This document shows positions 52,847 through 62,963 of a stretch of DNA of 64,000 nucleotides, piece after piece. Position 1 is the stretch's first letter. Each line of letters starts with the position of its first letter. This DNA comes from Zygnema cylindricum (lineage: Eukaryota > Streptophyta > Zygnematophyceae > Zygnematales > Zygnemataceae): positions 186,001 to 250,000 of the forward strand of contig JBBHKE010002555.1 in the NCBI GenBank assembly GCA_037447655.1. Direction: 5' to 3'. Both the position numbers and the translations under genes were made by a program. The notes under the pieces are model-generated. The model searched no databases. It was not told the DNA's origin and worked only from the letters and a program-made list of their open reading frames with translations.

Positions 52847-53521
52847 AAACCATGTAGTTCCTCCGCCCACGCATTGTAGTGTTGAAAATGAGTGAAGACT
52901 TCACTCTTTTCCTTCATGAAGTAGACTTTAGTAAATCTCGAAAAATCATCTGTAAACGTAACCATATATTTTATCCCCTCGGCAGATGGTACCTTTGCAG
53001 GGCCGAAAACATCAGAATGAATGAGTTGCAAAAGTTTAGTAGATTTATGTTCAGACTCTTGAGGAAACGGTAATCTGTGTATTTTTCCTAATGCACATCG
53101 ATCACACGTTTTAGGTGACTGATTTAACATAGTGACTCTTATTTTACAAGCAGTGACCATCTTTTTCATACTTTCATAGTTCACATGGCCTAATCTTTTA
53201 TGCCACAACTCATCTGAGGATAATGCACCAGAATACAAAACATCATTTTCTTTATTATCGGGCATATCTATTCGATACATTTTGTTGGCATCTCTAGTTC
53301 CCATAACTGCAATTATTCCATTTTTGCTAACAACTTGCCTGCCATGTTTCAGATTGACCTCAAACCCTTTACTTTCTACCAAAGAAGTTGAAAACAATTT
53401 GTTCTTAAAATCTGGTACATAGAGAACAATATGAAAAGTTCTCTCAACTGCCTTGCCTTCTACATCAACTAGCAAGAAGACATCACCTACAGCTGGCGTT
53501 TGCCCACTCATTCCACATGCA
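52847..53521 (-). pseudogene. Element R: protease end, pre-integrase and integrase N-terminal half
   Basis: A 225-codon open frame. Read leftward: end of the protease (VFLLVDVEGKAVERTFHIVLYVP), GAG-pre-integrase with WHKRLGHVNYESM, CDRC, and the integrase core to LHGFEIL with the first catalytic Asp intact (LIHSDVFGPAK). It is open because R is less decayed here. It is cut on the left by an LTR at 52846 and separated from the rest of R by solo LTR S. Confidence 0.9.
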
Positions 53522-54757
53522 TGTTGAAATTTATGTATTTTCTAGGTCTGTATTGGAAAAATAAATAGAGTAAGTCAACAAAGGCAGCCTGCTTCTCGCT
53601 CAAATCTCTCGGGTCCCCATACTTTTTGCAGTCATTGAAGACCAGAGAGAGAGCTAGAGCCATGGCTGTCTAAAGAGGATAGGCTAATCGTAGTTTGTAC
53701 CAAAATGAAGATGCCGAAATCAGGATTTGATCTTGGTGCCTACCTTCCTATAACAGCCATTAGTTTTAGCCTATATATTAGAGTTAACGATGGCATATGT
53801 GGGGTACAATAGGTATTTATAAGTGTAGAAGTAGAGAGTTTTAACAAACTAACAAATAACCAAAAACTGCTCTAGACCAGATTTTAACCATGGTCTGTGG
53901 TTATATTTGTAGAGGTACGCCTTAACCACAAGGCATTGACGAAACGATACACGTTACGGGTTTTAAAGATATATAAACGTTAACGCAACAGCTAATTAAC
54001 AGTAGACTAACGAAAAGGAGCAATTCATGCATGTACGCGAATCTGAACCGTGTAAAATATGTTTTGATCGAACGGCCGCCATTGTAGCCGCCACGCGAAG
54101 TGAGCTTTTGGCGGCATTTGGAGATAGCGTCGCGCGGTGCCACGTGGCGCCACATTATTTGATACCGGAGAAGATGGGAGGAGGAACCATGGCTCCCGAT
54201 TTCACAGGTGTCACCTTGAAGACCATGTCGTACAATGGCCGTACAATAAGTACATCTCCTATTGTACCTTCTTGTACTATATAGTGTTCCTATTGGACTA
54301 GGGTTTAGTAGTAGGTAGTCGTGAGTAGGCAGACCAAGACTTAGTGATATTTAGGTACCTCTCTCTAAGAGAGCTTGTCACTATAAAGGTCATCTTTGAC
54401 CAGCCATAACTTAATGCTCGGGTGAGCAAATTCAATGATTTCTTTTGCTGCGGACTCAAGGGAGTCAAAGCTACAGAGGGGTATAGTCGGTCAGAGTCTT
54501 TGCGTGCCAGGGTGGCACTTATTCAGTGGGAAAGTCAAAGTGGGGAATATTGTCCAAAACACATATTCAACCTTTGCATTCTGTGGTGGAACTGAGCACA
54601 CAGAAGGCCTTATCTTCACTGGGGTGAAGGTGTATTGGGGTTTTGATTGTCAAGGGATCATTCATTTGGGTTTATATCAACTTGGAGTCGGCACTATCTA
54701 GATTAGCTTCTTTTGGATCTGCGAATTCTGTGTGGCAATGGAGCCCATAGAATTTCA
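53522..54757 (+). repeat. Solo LTR S, mosaic with two tRNA-like modules
   Basis: A 1236-bp LTR flanked by ATGCA (53517-53521 and 54758-54762). Its 5' third is like Q, with a tRNA-like module at 53718-53790. From about 53866 it matches the LTR of L, including a second module (53868-53933) and the GTAC/G-box region. From about 54520 it has the long U5 of K. Leader hairpins at 54415-54428, 54453-54466 and 54504-54518. Confidence 0.92.
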
Positions 54758-55803
54758 ATGCATAGTATATATTTTTCTCTGGTGTCGATTTCAGATTTTT
54801 GAAAACTGCCATGTTCTTGCACATGTGGGCCGACGCTCCAATGTCCATTATCCATCCATAATCATTCGCGCCCTCCACAGCTGCCGCCATAGCAAATAGA
54901 TCATCATCCTCATTGTCAAAGAGTGAAAGAGACTCGTCTTGATGAGATGAAGACGACGAGAAGAGTGCATTCTGTCGTTGTGATGATCCCATGAAGCCTT
55001 GATGAAATTGGCTATGCTGCCATCCAGGCATGTACAGACCTGTTTTATAAGCTTTCTTAAGCTTAGGACAGAATTTATATCCATGACCTTTTTCATTACA
55101 ATAAAAACAAGCATTGAAAGATTGTCTATTTCCTCTTTGATTAAACTGTCTAAACTGATTTTGATTCTCATTAAACTGATTTCTCTGCTGATAAAACTGA
55201 GTTTTTTTGTCGAATTCTGTGCTAAATGCCTCTACTTGTTTTTCACCATTAAGTATTTTAGAATTTGCTTCCAGTTCGAATATCAAATTAATAGCTAACT
55301 ATAGTGTCTAGCTAGCTTTATCTTACTGTTTCAATCTATCAGACCTTGCTTTCATACTAGTATTCAGACCTCTCATTAGCAAAGCAGCCTACTTAAACTG
55401 AGGAAAAGATATACCTACACAAGCATGAGAATCAATTAGTATTCGAAATTCGTTACAATATTTTGCGTTTGTGCCACTCGTGTATTTGTAGTACCAAATT
55501 CGTCCAGCCAAAAATAGTTTTTCCTGAACATTAGCCTTTTCAAAATCATCCTTGAGAGATTTCCTGATATCGATCGCCTTTTTTATTTTTATCCGTGACA
55601 TATCAAATTCTTTTGAGATACAAAATTTCTAAAGCGAACGAGCTTGCAAATTTTTCTTTCACCAAAACAGATCTGATTCCACCAATGAACCATCCAAAAT
55701 ATCCAAAAGGTTAACATTTTCGAAGTGTGTCTCTACCATATCCGCCTAATAAGCGTATTTTTCCTCCGAGAATATAGGAATACTTGATGATAGACCCATA
55801 ACT
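54758..55803 (-). pseudogene. Element R: gag and protease start
   Basis: Read leftward from the PBS (55790-55803): Gag resumes after the LTR, with decayed ADMVETHFENVN, DGSLVESD and MSRIKIKKAIDIRKSLKDDFEKANVQE near 55540-55601, then a 204-codon frame with the Asn/Gln-rich tract (QNQFRQFNQRGN, 55128-55215), an intact zinc knuckle CFYCNEKGHGYKFC (about 55070-55115), a Ser-rich spacer and protease DIGASAHMCK (about 54815-54850). Solo LTR S separates it from the integrase part. Confidence 0.9.
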
Positions 55804-56046
55804 TGTTGTTCAACAACCACTGGAGCAGGTGAAGCAGCAGCAATAGTAGTAGAAGTAGACATAAATCACCCACAGAAGCTTATCAATAATCCTACCTAAC
55901 AGCTGCTTTTTACAACTCAATAAAGGTGACACAAAGGTCAAAACTGCTTCAACCTACACCACCGTATAGTATATCACAAAGTTTGACAACTCCCAAAGTT
56001 TCAGCACAATTGATCCAACATACACCAAGATATGCAACTCAGAAGT

Positions 56047-57100
56047 TGAAACTCTGAGACCTCAATAAGTCCTCAAAGTGGACAGCTTCCAAGAAGCCTG
56101 TAGGATAACCCTGATCCCTTTGTGTTTCAGCAAAAACAACTGCCACCCTGGCAGACAATAACTCTGACCAACTTCACCATTGTGAAGGTAAGACTCCCCT
56201 GAGTTGATAGCAAAAAGAATCTCTGAATTTGCACCCCTGAGCAAAAATTATGGAGGGTCAATGTTGACCTTTTGTACAAAAGCTCTCTGGGAGAGAGGGT
56301 CCTATCTCCTAATTTTTCTAAGTCGTATCTCTCTCACAGACTCTATCTACTGATGTACGGAGCCAATCAGATTACAGTTCCGTACACAAAAGTACAGCTG
56401 CCGGTGTACTTTATGTACGACCATTGTACGACATGGCCTAAATGTCGACACGTGTTATATCCGGATTCGCTCTCGAAATCCTCGGAGATGCCGCGATCGA
56501 ATGTCATTCCGCCACGTGTCATCCGATGTGGCGATGACCACAAACCGCCGAAATCCTCTTCCGTGATCTCGGCGTTAACTCCGGTCATCCGATTAAATTC
56601 ACACTTAATCGTAGCCATAATAAATACATGCGCGGTAATCGTTTCATTAAAGAAATAAATGCGCGGTATTGGTTTCTTATCTATACCGTAATCCGTACTT
56701 TTACATTACTCGATCTATGTATCCCATAAACAATTACAGTTAAATGAATTATCCTACCTGAAAATGTTTAATTAAATATCAAACAATATAGTACGTAACA
56801 CCAGTTCTAGACTTAACGGCTAAGGCTACCAGCTACTGGCTGTCTTCCGTCCGGTAGGTACCAAGATCAAATCTTGAAGGCGGCACATACCTTTTAGTAA
56901 ATAAACCCCTAACTAATATATATTTCCCGTAAACCTCTGGATTGCCTAGGTAGCCATGGCTTTAGCTCCCTCTCCAATTTCTCAGTGACTGCGACAAGTT
57001 TGAGAGTTGGAGAGAGAAGTTAGAGGTAGATTCCCCCGGCTTCTTTCTATATTTCTATTTAGACCTAGAAAATACTTTAAATGGACCATTAATTTCTACA
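56047..57100 (-). repeat. Solo LTR Z (A-type)
   Basis: A 1054-bp reverse LTR flanked by GAAGT (56042-56046 and 57101-57105), inserted in the LTR of R. Full module set; leader hairpins near 56180-56245, tRNA-like module near 56810-56890. Confidence 0.95.
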
Positions 57101-57425
57101 GAAGTTTCCCAAAAATAGTCTCCGGATTACACAGTCTGGAAGTCAGGTTACATAGAATGTTCTACGTCCTAAGTTTTATACACTACACTCAGTTGTCCTT
57201 TTTCACAGTGCTGTACTGCTGATACAAGTATCCTTAAGACATATGTCCAAAGAACCTAAACTTCTACTTAGGTCAAGTGCTCATAATCACTCTAAACTAA
57301 TCTATCACTATACAATCACTATTACTGAGAATCCTATATAGGTGATTTGTTCAAATGCATGTCGTCCGCTTAGTGACACTTGTGTGGATACGTCTTGCCG
57401 ACTCTTGCAAAGCACTTGTCAGCGA

Positions 57426-57880
57426 TGTTGATATTTGATTATTTTCTAGGTCTGTATTATAATTGGAAAAATGTAGAGGCGGTCAACCTCTAACTCCCTT
57501 CACCAAGCCCCCACACTTGTTGTAGTCACTGAAGGCTGGGTAGGGTGATAGAGCCATGGCTGCCTAAAGCTTTGTAGCAGACAGGTAGCAGAAAATAGAT
57601 GGGTTTACTAAAACTATTGACGGACCCAGGAATTGATCCTGATACCTGCCGTCCGTCAATGTAGCCGTTAGCTTTGTCCGTTTAGTCTAGGACTAGTGCT
57701 AGGACGTATGCGGTTTGATAACTATATAAAGTGTTATTTCACAGGGGTGAAGCTATATTGGGGTTCTGATTGTCAAGGGGTCAGTCATTTGGTTTTATAT
57801 CAAATTGGAGTCGGCACTATCTAGATTAGCTTCCTTTGGACCTGCGAATTCTGTGTTGCAATGGAGCCCATAGAATTTCA
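57426..57880 (+). repeat. 5' LTR of K with internal deletion
   Basis: Matches the start of the 3' LTR (59738 onward) to about 57731, then jumps to the segment beginning GTGTTATTTCA (about 60761 in the 3' LTR). G-box, GTAC cluster, TATA and leader hairpins are all missing; U3 hairpin and tRNA-like module remain. Confidence 0.92.
57617..57685 (-). other. tRNA-like module with 9-bp closing stem (5' LTR of K)
   Basis: TTGACGGAC (57617-57625) and GTCCGTCAA (57651-57659) enclose a T-arm-like CAGGA/TCCTG hairpin. Read on the minus strand with the loop ATCAATT; a decayed A-box lies further right. Confidence 0.65.
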
Positions 57881-58859
57881 GGTTATGGGCCCACCATCTA
57901 GGGTGCCTATGTTTGATGGAACAAACTTCACTTATAGGGAGTTCACGATGGAGGGATTGCTTTTCGACAAGCACATATGGGGAATTGTTTCGGGACAATT
58001 GAGGTGTCCGCCACCTGGCTTTGGTGGAGCTCACTATGGAGAATCATCTGGGGCTGCCCAGAAAACCAACCGGAGTTCAGATGCATGGGAAGGTGAAGGG
58101 AAAATCATTACCGTGGAAGGGGAAATAGGGGAGAAGGATAAAGGAACACCTATGGTGAGGGGAGCTAGGCTCTCAACCACGCTTCCACTTGTGGGGGTTA
58201 TAACTGAACAAAAAACTGAAGAAAATGATAGGAAAATTTGGGAATATAAAAACACTATAGCAAAACATCTCATACTTAGATATGTGTCTAAGTCCATAGC
58301 TATCACTCTTTTAAGTCTAACTAAGTCTTCGGAAATTTGGGAAACACTAATTCAGATTTATAAGAGTGAGACGATACAGAGGCAGCAATTAGTAAAACAG
58401 GAAATAGAGGCCTATGTTTATAAAGGCGGTAGCATGATAGAGTTTTGCAATGATATTGCTGCGTTATATGTTGAGCTAGCTAGTGCGGGATATGTAGAAT
58501 CTGAGGAGAGGAAGATTAATACACAAATCATGAAGCTCTCAGATGAGTACGAAGACATCATTTACCGTATGCAGGGAATGGATGGCTCCTCGTGGACTTG
58601 GAGCATCACCATGGGGATAATACTTGTGAGGGAAAGCACCTTGGAGCTTCGTAGAGGAAGTGAGAGGGTGACTGCATTTACAGCTGGTGGTGAGTGGCAG
58701 AAGCGTGATGGAAGGAAGAAAGACAAAGGTAAACCTTATCGGAACTTTGGTGGAAAAAGAGGGAGAGGAAAAGAAAAGGGAACTTTGAAAAAAGGGATTT
58801 GCTTCGCTTGTAGGAAACCGGGTCACTATATGGAAGAGTACTTAGAAGTTAATATATGA
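57861..58859 (+). CDS. gag: Element K: gag, 332 codons
   Basis: Intact frame from ATG 57861, 20 bp inside the LTR end, through the PBS (QVMGPP) to 58859. Residues 1-45 match the start of other Gags (SRVPMFDGTNFTYREF). A charged low-complexity stretch (about 75-100) precedes ENDRKIWEYKNTIAKHLILRYV, the helical capsid-like region typical of copia Gag, then a Lys/Gly/Arg-rich part (about 275-310) and a zinc knuckle at 314-327, CFACRKPGHYMEEY, in which the last Cys is Tyr (one G-to-A). Likely role: particle protein, possibly with weakened RNA binding. It stops five residues after the knuckle, so no Gag-Pol is made. N and J carry decayed versions. Confidence 0.9.
   Translation: MEPIEFQVMGPPSRVPMFDGTNFTYREFTMEGLLFDKHIWGIVSGQLRCPPPGFGGAHYGESSGAAQKTNRSSDAWEGEGKIITVEGEIGEKDKGTPMVRGARLSTTLPLVGVITEQKTEENDRKIWEYKNTIAKHLILRYVSKSIAITLLSLTKSSEIWETLIQIYKSETIQRQQLVKQEIEAYVYKGGSMIEFCNDIAALYVELASAGYVESEERKINTQIMKLSDEYEDIIYRMQGMDGSSWTWSITMGIILVRESTLELRRGSERVTAFTAGGEWQKRDGRKKDKGKPYRNFGGKRGRGKEKGTLKKGICFACRKPGHYMEEYLEVNI
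57881..57895 (+). promoter_or_regulatory. Primer-binding site of element K
   Basis: GGTTATGGGCCCACC, identical to A and M, immediately after the LTR. Confidence 0.87.
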
Positions 58860-59737
58860 ATGAGGAGGAAGAAGGGGAAGAGGAGAAAGAGGATGAAGAA
58901 ATTTTGGAGCTTCTTTACATCGGTAGAATGAAGAAGAGAGAAAAGTACACCGAAATTCCACGAAGATAACAGTGTGCTTTTGGAGGTATAAGAGAAGTAA
59001 AGGGAAAGGAGGTACTTGAGGGAGCTAGACATGATGTGGATACCAAGGAGTGTAAAAAGTATGACTTAGAAATGAGTAAGTCGGATCTGGGATCAATTAT
59101 TGAAAAAGGGAAAATTAAAAATAATGAGGAGAATTTTATAGATATTTTGGAAAAAGAAAACTGGTTGGAAAAGGAGACTTTTACGGATACCGAGGAAAGG
59201 GGAGAAGTGAAACTAGAAGGGGTTTTAAAGGATAAGGGAGAAGAGGAATATCTAATGAAAGGTTTAGGGGAGGATAAATATTTATTGGGAATAAATTTAG
59301 AAAGAGAGAGTGGAAAGAAATCCATGGGATAGAGTGAGGAAAGTTCAATTTTTTCGGGTAATGGGTTTGACATCACTGGAGGGAGTGATGGCATTTATGA
59401 AGGTGTGCCTGTAAAAGGGTTAGCACCTGGGCATGTGTTGCAAATTGGAGATGGGGCTGGCTGTTTGAATTGCAAGAGGGAAATCGGATTTAGTGTGGAT
59501 GGAAAAGAGATAAGATGGATAAAATCTTTGCTCGGATTTATGTAAAGTGGGATGCTAAATAAAATGTGTGATGCAATTATTTCGGTTCATCTAATGCACT
59601 GTTTCAAGGACGAGAGTATTTTCTTAAAGTTTTATGAAAAGAAAAGGAAAAGAAATAAAAAGAGAAAGAGGGAAAGAGAGTGTGTGTTTATTTGTGTGAG
59701 GGAGTCTAAAGGAAAATAGACTAGAAAATAAAAGGAG
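58860..59737 (+). pseudogene. Element K: residual pol scraps and polypurine tract
   Basis: In place of about 4 kb of pol only short recognisable scraps remain, in the correct order: pre-protease EIPRR.QCAFGG (about 58950), an acidic/Lys-rich frame of 98 codons (59036-59332), RT scrap DKYLLGINLERESGK (about 59270-59315), and RNase H scraps GFDITGGSDGIYEGVPVKG, GHVLQIGDGAGC and IRWIKSLLGF (about 59365-59540). The order suggests repeated internal deletions rather than one. AAAGGAG (59731-59737) abuts the 3' LTR. J shows the same layout. Confidence 0.8.
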
Positions 59738-60910
59738 TGTTGATATTTGAGTATTTTCTAGGTCTGTATTATAATAGGAAAAATTTAGAGGTGGTCTACC
59801 TCTAACTCCCTTCACCAAGCCCCCACACTTGTTGTAGTCACTGAAGGCTGGGTAGGGTGATAGAGCCATGGCTGCCTAAAGCTTTGTAGCAGACAGGTAG
59901 CAGAAAATAGATGGGTTTACTAAAACTATTGACGGACCCAGGAATTGATCCTGATACCTGCCGTCCGTCAATGTAGCCGTTAGCTTTGTCCGTTTAGTCT
60001 AGGACTAGTGCTAGGACGTATGCGGTTTGATAACTATATAAATCTGTACGCGTAGACGAATTCATTTAACGGCGCGAATAGATTCTTCGCACATAGATAA
60101 AGTTTAGAGTAGTACGATTAATGGTACTTCACGAAACTAATACCGCGCTTTTTGTTTCATCGGCGAAACAAATACCGCGCACATATTTTCGACGGGGAGA
60201 ATTAAATGCTGGATTTAATGGACGGCCATGGTACGAGCCGAGATTTCGGAATGGCCGCCTTGGCGTTTTCTGACGCCGCCACTCCGGATGACACGTGGAA
60301 ATGGGCTGGAGGATTGCGGAATCTCCGGAGCACAAGATAACAAGTTTGGATGTGACATTTGTCACCTGTATGGTCCTGTCGTATAGTTTCCGTACAGAAA
60401 GTACTCCGGCGCCTGTACTTTTATGTACGTTACAGTCCTGTGATTGGCGCCGTACTTCACTAGAAGGGATTTAGAGAGGGACTAGAACTTAGAATATTTC
60501 TGGTAGGTAGATGCCTCTCCCAGAGAGCACCTTGTATAAATGGCAAACTTTGGCCAGCCATAACAATCAACTCAGTTGACCAAATTAAGTGATTATTTTT
60601 GCTGCGGACTCACGAGAGTCTAGGCTACACAGGGGTGTAGTCGGTCAGAGTCTTTGTCTGTCTGGGTCGCTGCATTTCTTAGGGAAATTCAAAGTGGGTG
60701 AATGTGTCCAAATCTAATATTCTAACTTTGCATTCTGTGGTGAAACTGAGCACACAGAAAGTGTTATTTCATAGGGATGAAGCTATATTGGGGTTTTGAT
60801 TGTCAAAGGGTCAGTCATTTGGTTTTGTATCAAGTTGGAGTCGGCACTATCTAGATTAGCTTCCTTTGGACCTGCGAATTCTATGTGGCAATGGAGCCCA
60901 TAGAATTTCA
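59738..60910 (+). repeat. 3' LTR of K
   Basis: A 1173-bp LTR, TGTTGATATT to GAATTTCA. U3 hairpin near 59810-59850; tRNA-like module 59929-60000; ACACGTGG near 60290; GTAC cluster 60390-60455; TATAAA near 60536; leader hairpins 60567-60579, 60607-60620 and 60625-60640; long U5. Confidence 0.93.
59929..60000 (-). other. tRNA-like module in 3' LTR of K
   Basis: Closing stem TTGACGGAC (59929-59937) with GTCCGTCAA (59963-59971), T-arm-like CAGGA/TCCTG (59939-59953) and, on the complement, an A-box-like AACGGACAAAGC further right. Confidence 0.66.
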
Positions 60911-61299
60911 AGCGAGTCACTTGTTTATCCTCTTATGAATCTCATCGGTTGACTTGATTCATATCAACCGCAGCTGCGCAGTTCAATTCTAAATCATATT
61001 CAAATATCTGTAGCTTCGAAGCAGCTCCGCTCTCCTATACCAAATTAGCCGCAACTGCGTTTTGTCTTGTTGCATCGCAACTGTGTTGTACGTACAGATC
61101 GTATCAACGAGCACCACACCTGCGCTTGTCCTGTCTATGTCGCAGCTGCGTTGTTCCACTCTATGTGTGAAACGTATATACTGGTGTCGATACCATTCCA
61201 AAAACCCACACTATGTTTCAGACGACGACGCGTGTCCTTATAGATCTATATTTCCACCGTCCTACTAATTTGCTGAGACGGAAAGCTTTCCAAACAACA

Positions 61300-61891
61300 T
61301 AACTTTCATCTTCATTGTTCGTGTCCACCCGCCACTCTCCATCTCAATATATAAACAAGAGAGATCATTACAATAGTCTAACATCTTTCCCTCTTTGTAA
61401 GTATAATCCCCCAACTTTTGTTCGGCCAACTGGAGCTTCTAAATAGTACCTTCTCTATAGATTTCTACCAAACTCACCCATAACTCCTCTGCCTGGTAAA
61501 TGTGAAGATGGGGGGTTACCACAGCCTGAGTGAGGTGTCTTAGAATGAAGTTTTTGGCAGCCATGTGGATATTTTCCCACGTTTTGGTGTCGTTCTCCGC
61601 GGTCTTCACGGTTGCCGCTTCGGGTGCCGTGGTAGTAGGAGCAATTGAAGTAAAAGGCGTCTCCTTCTCCTTCCCCTTTTCGGACACATTGTTTTCCCCA
61701 TCATCTGCCTCTTCTGTGCAGCAGAGGTTGCTGTAGCAAACCTTATTCCACCAAACCCTGGTGGAGATCCTTGAGGTGGACGTTTCACTTGTCCACTAAC
61801 AATACCCCAGTATCGTTTTTCGCACAAAGCCCCTATCATCATGGCTTCCCTATAGGTGAACCCTGATCCATTAAAGGTGGGCACCCCAAAG
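61300..61891 (-). pseudogene. Element U: gag N-terminal and central part
   Basis: Read leftward from the PBS: QVMGPPFGVPTFNGSGFTYREAMMIGALCEKRYWGIVSGQVKRPP (61606-61911 frame), a frameshift near 61680, KGKEKETPFTS...KTAENDTKTWENIHMAAKNFILRHLTQAV (61439-61687), a stop near 61440, then further gag to 61300, where R inserted. Confidence 0.88.
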
Positions 61892-61906
61892 GGTGGGCCC
61901 ATAACT
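61892..61906 (-). promoter_or_regulatory. Primer-binding site of element U
   Basis: The complement reads AGTTATGGGCCCACC; the PBS AUG is intact. Confidence 0.82.
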
Positions 61907-62084
61907 TGCAATTATGTGTCCCCCATTGGACTACAAAATTTAAGAAGCCTCTAGATAGCTTTTTACTAACCCACTTCATGCCATAACAACTGCTGCTCTA
62001 GAGGGCAATCTGACAGTCTGATTGCACCTCTATGCAGCCTAGACTTCTTGAGTCGGTAGCAAAAAGAATCACTAAAAACGGCCA

Positions 62085-62210
62085 ACTCTCCAATTTCTCA
62101 GTGACTGCGACAAGTTTGAGAGTTGGAGAGAGAAGTTAGAGATAGACTGCCTCGACTTCTATATTTCTTTTCAAACCTAGAAAATACTAATAAAACCATT
62201 AGTTTCTACA
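62085..62210 (-). repeat. 126-bp fragment of an A-type LTR tip
   Basis: Nearly identical to 11441-11566, the outer end of the solo LTR in element A, including variant bases not seen in other A-type LTRs (GATAGACTGCCTCGAC). It includes the U3 hairpin and the LTR tip TTTCTACA. Confidence 0.82.
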
Positions 62211-62680
62211 CTATCTACTGAAGTATGGACCAATCATATTACTGTACCGTACCATAAAGTACTACTGTCGGTGTACCTTTTGTACGACCAATGTACGACA
62301 AGGCTATTACGTGGACGCGTGCCCTCTTTTTACTCTTCCCTAGGTTCCACAGAATTACCGCGACCAAATGTGATATCTCCACGTGGCGCCAAGTCATGCC
62401 ATGTCACAAAAAGCCAAAGTGACCACTCCCGGATCTCGGCGATGATGTGCGCCGTTGGATAAGAACCAAAATGAAATCTCAGTCGTTATAAATACTTGCG
62501 CGATATTTGTTTCGCTGTCGAAACAAAATGCGCGATATCCGTTTCGAAACCGTACCGTACTCCGTACTTTACAAAAATTGTATCAATGCATGTCGTATAT
62601 AATTTCAGTTAAATGAATGAGTTCACTCCTCAATAAATAAATAACTATCAAACCCTATTGCATTTAGCATTGGTCCTAGA

Positions 62681-62758
62681 CTAATAGGATAAAGTTGACC
62701 GCTACTAGCCAACTTGACGGACGGCAGGTACATTAATCAAATCCTGGGTTCGTCAAGT
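62681..62758 (+). other. tRNA-like module in LTR of U
   Basis: TAATAGGATAAAG (A-box-like, 62681 on), ACTTGACGGAC (62712-62722) pairing with GTTCGTCAAGT (62748-62758) over 11 bp with one wobble, and ATCAAATCCTGG between them. Confidence 0.66.
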
Positions 62759-62963
62759 ATCTTTTTAGTAACCTACTAAAATCAACTGCCAGTTAAACTA
62801 AGGCAGCCGTGGTTAAACCACTCTCTCTATCCTTCACTGACAACAACAAGTATGGTGGCTAGAGAGAGGAGGTGGAGGCAAGCTGTTCGCCCTTTTTTTT
62901 TCCTATTTATACTGATATATTTAAACCTAGAAAATACTATATAAATCTAGTAATTTCAAAACA

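Larger units (their letters stand above)
57426..60910 (+). mobile_element. Element K: gag-bearing, pol-gutted non-autonomous element
   Basis: A complete 3485-bp insertion in the LTR of R with 5-bp duplication AGCGA (57421-57425 and 60911-60915). The 5' LTR is 455 bp because of an internal deletion; the 3' LTR is 1173 bp. PBS 57881-57895. Interior: a 332-codon gag and about 880 bp of residual pol. It cannot make RT or integrase and would depend on a relative. Confidence 0.93.
55804..61299 (-). repeat. 5' LTR of element R (group 2), in three pieces
   Basis: Pieces 55804-56046, 57101-57425 and 60911-61299, about 950 bp together, split by solo LTR Z and by element K, both with clean duplications. 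The Gag ATG is at about 55861 inside the LTR. The U3 part (60960-61150) carries four copies of a CGCARCTGYG motif not seen in B or O. The outer end is AAACAACA at 61299, bordering the gag of U. Confidence 0.85.
61907..62963 (-). repeat. 5' LTR of element U, with promoter core replaced
   Basis: A 1057-bp reverse LTR ending TTCAAAACA at 62963. On the complement the leader encodes ATG-GGG-GAC-ACA-TAA before the LTR end. The segment normally holding the first leader hairpins and TATA region is replaced by a 126-bp piece of an A-type LTR (62085-62210). CCACGTGG near 62380, GTAC motifs near 62260-62290, tRNA-like module 62681-62758. Confidence 0.85.

Noticed and set aside
54027-54284. A coding sequence in solo LTR S
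   Set aside because: It overlaps the G-box and GTAC region of the LTR and has no similarity to any element protein.
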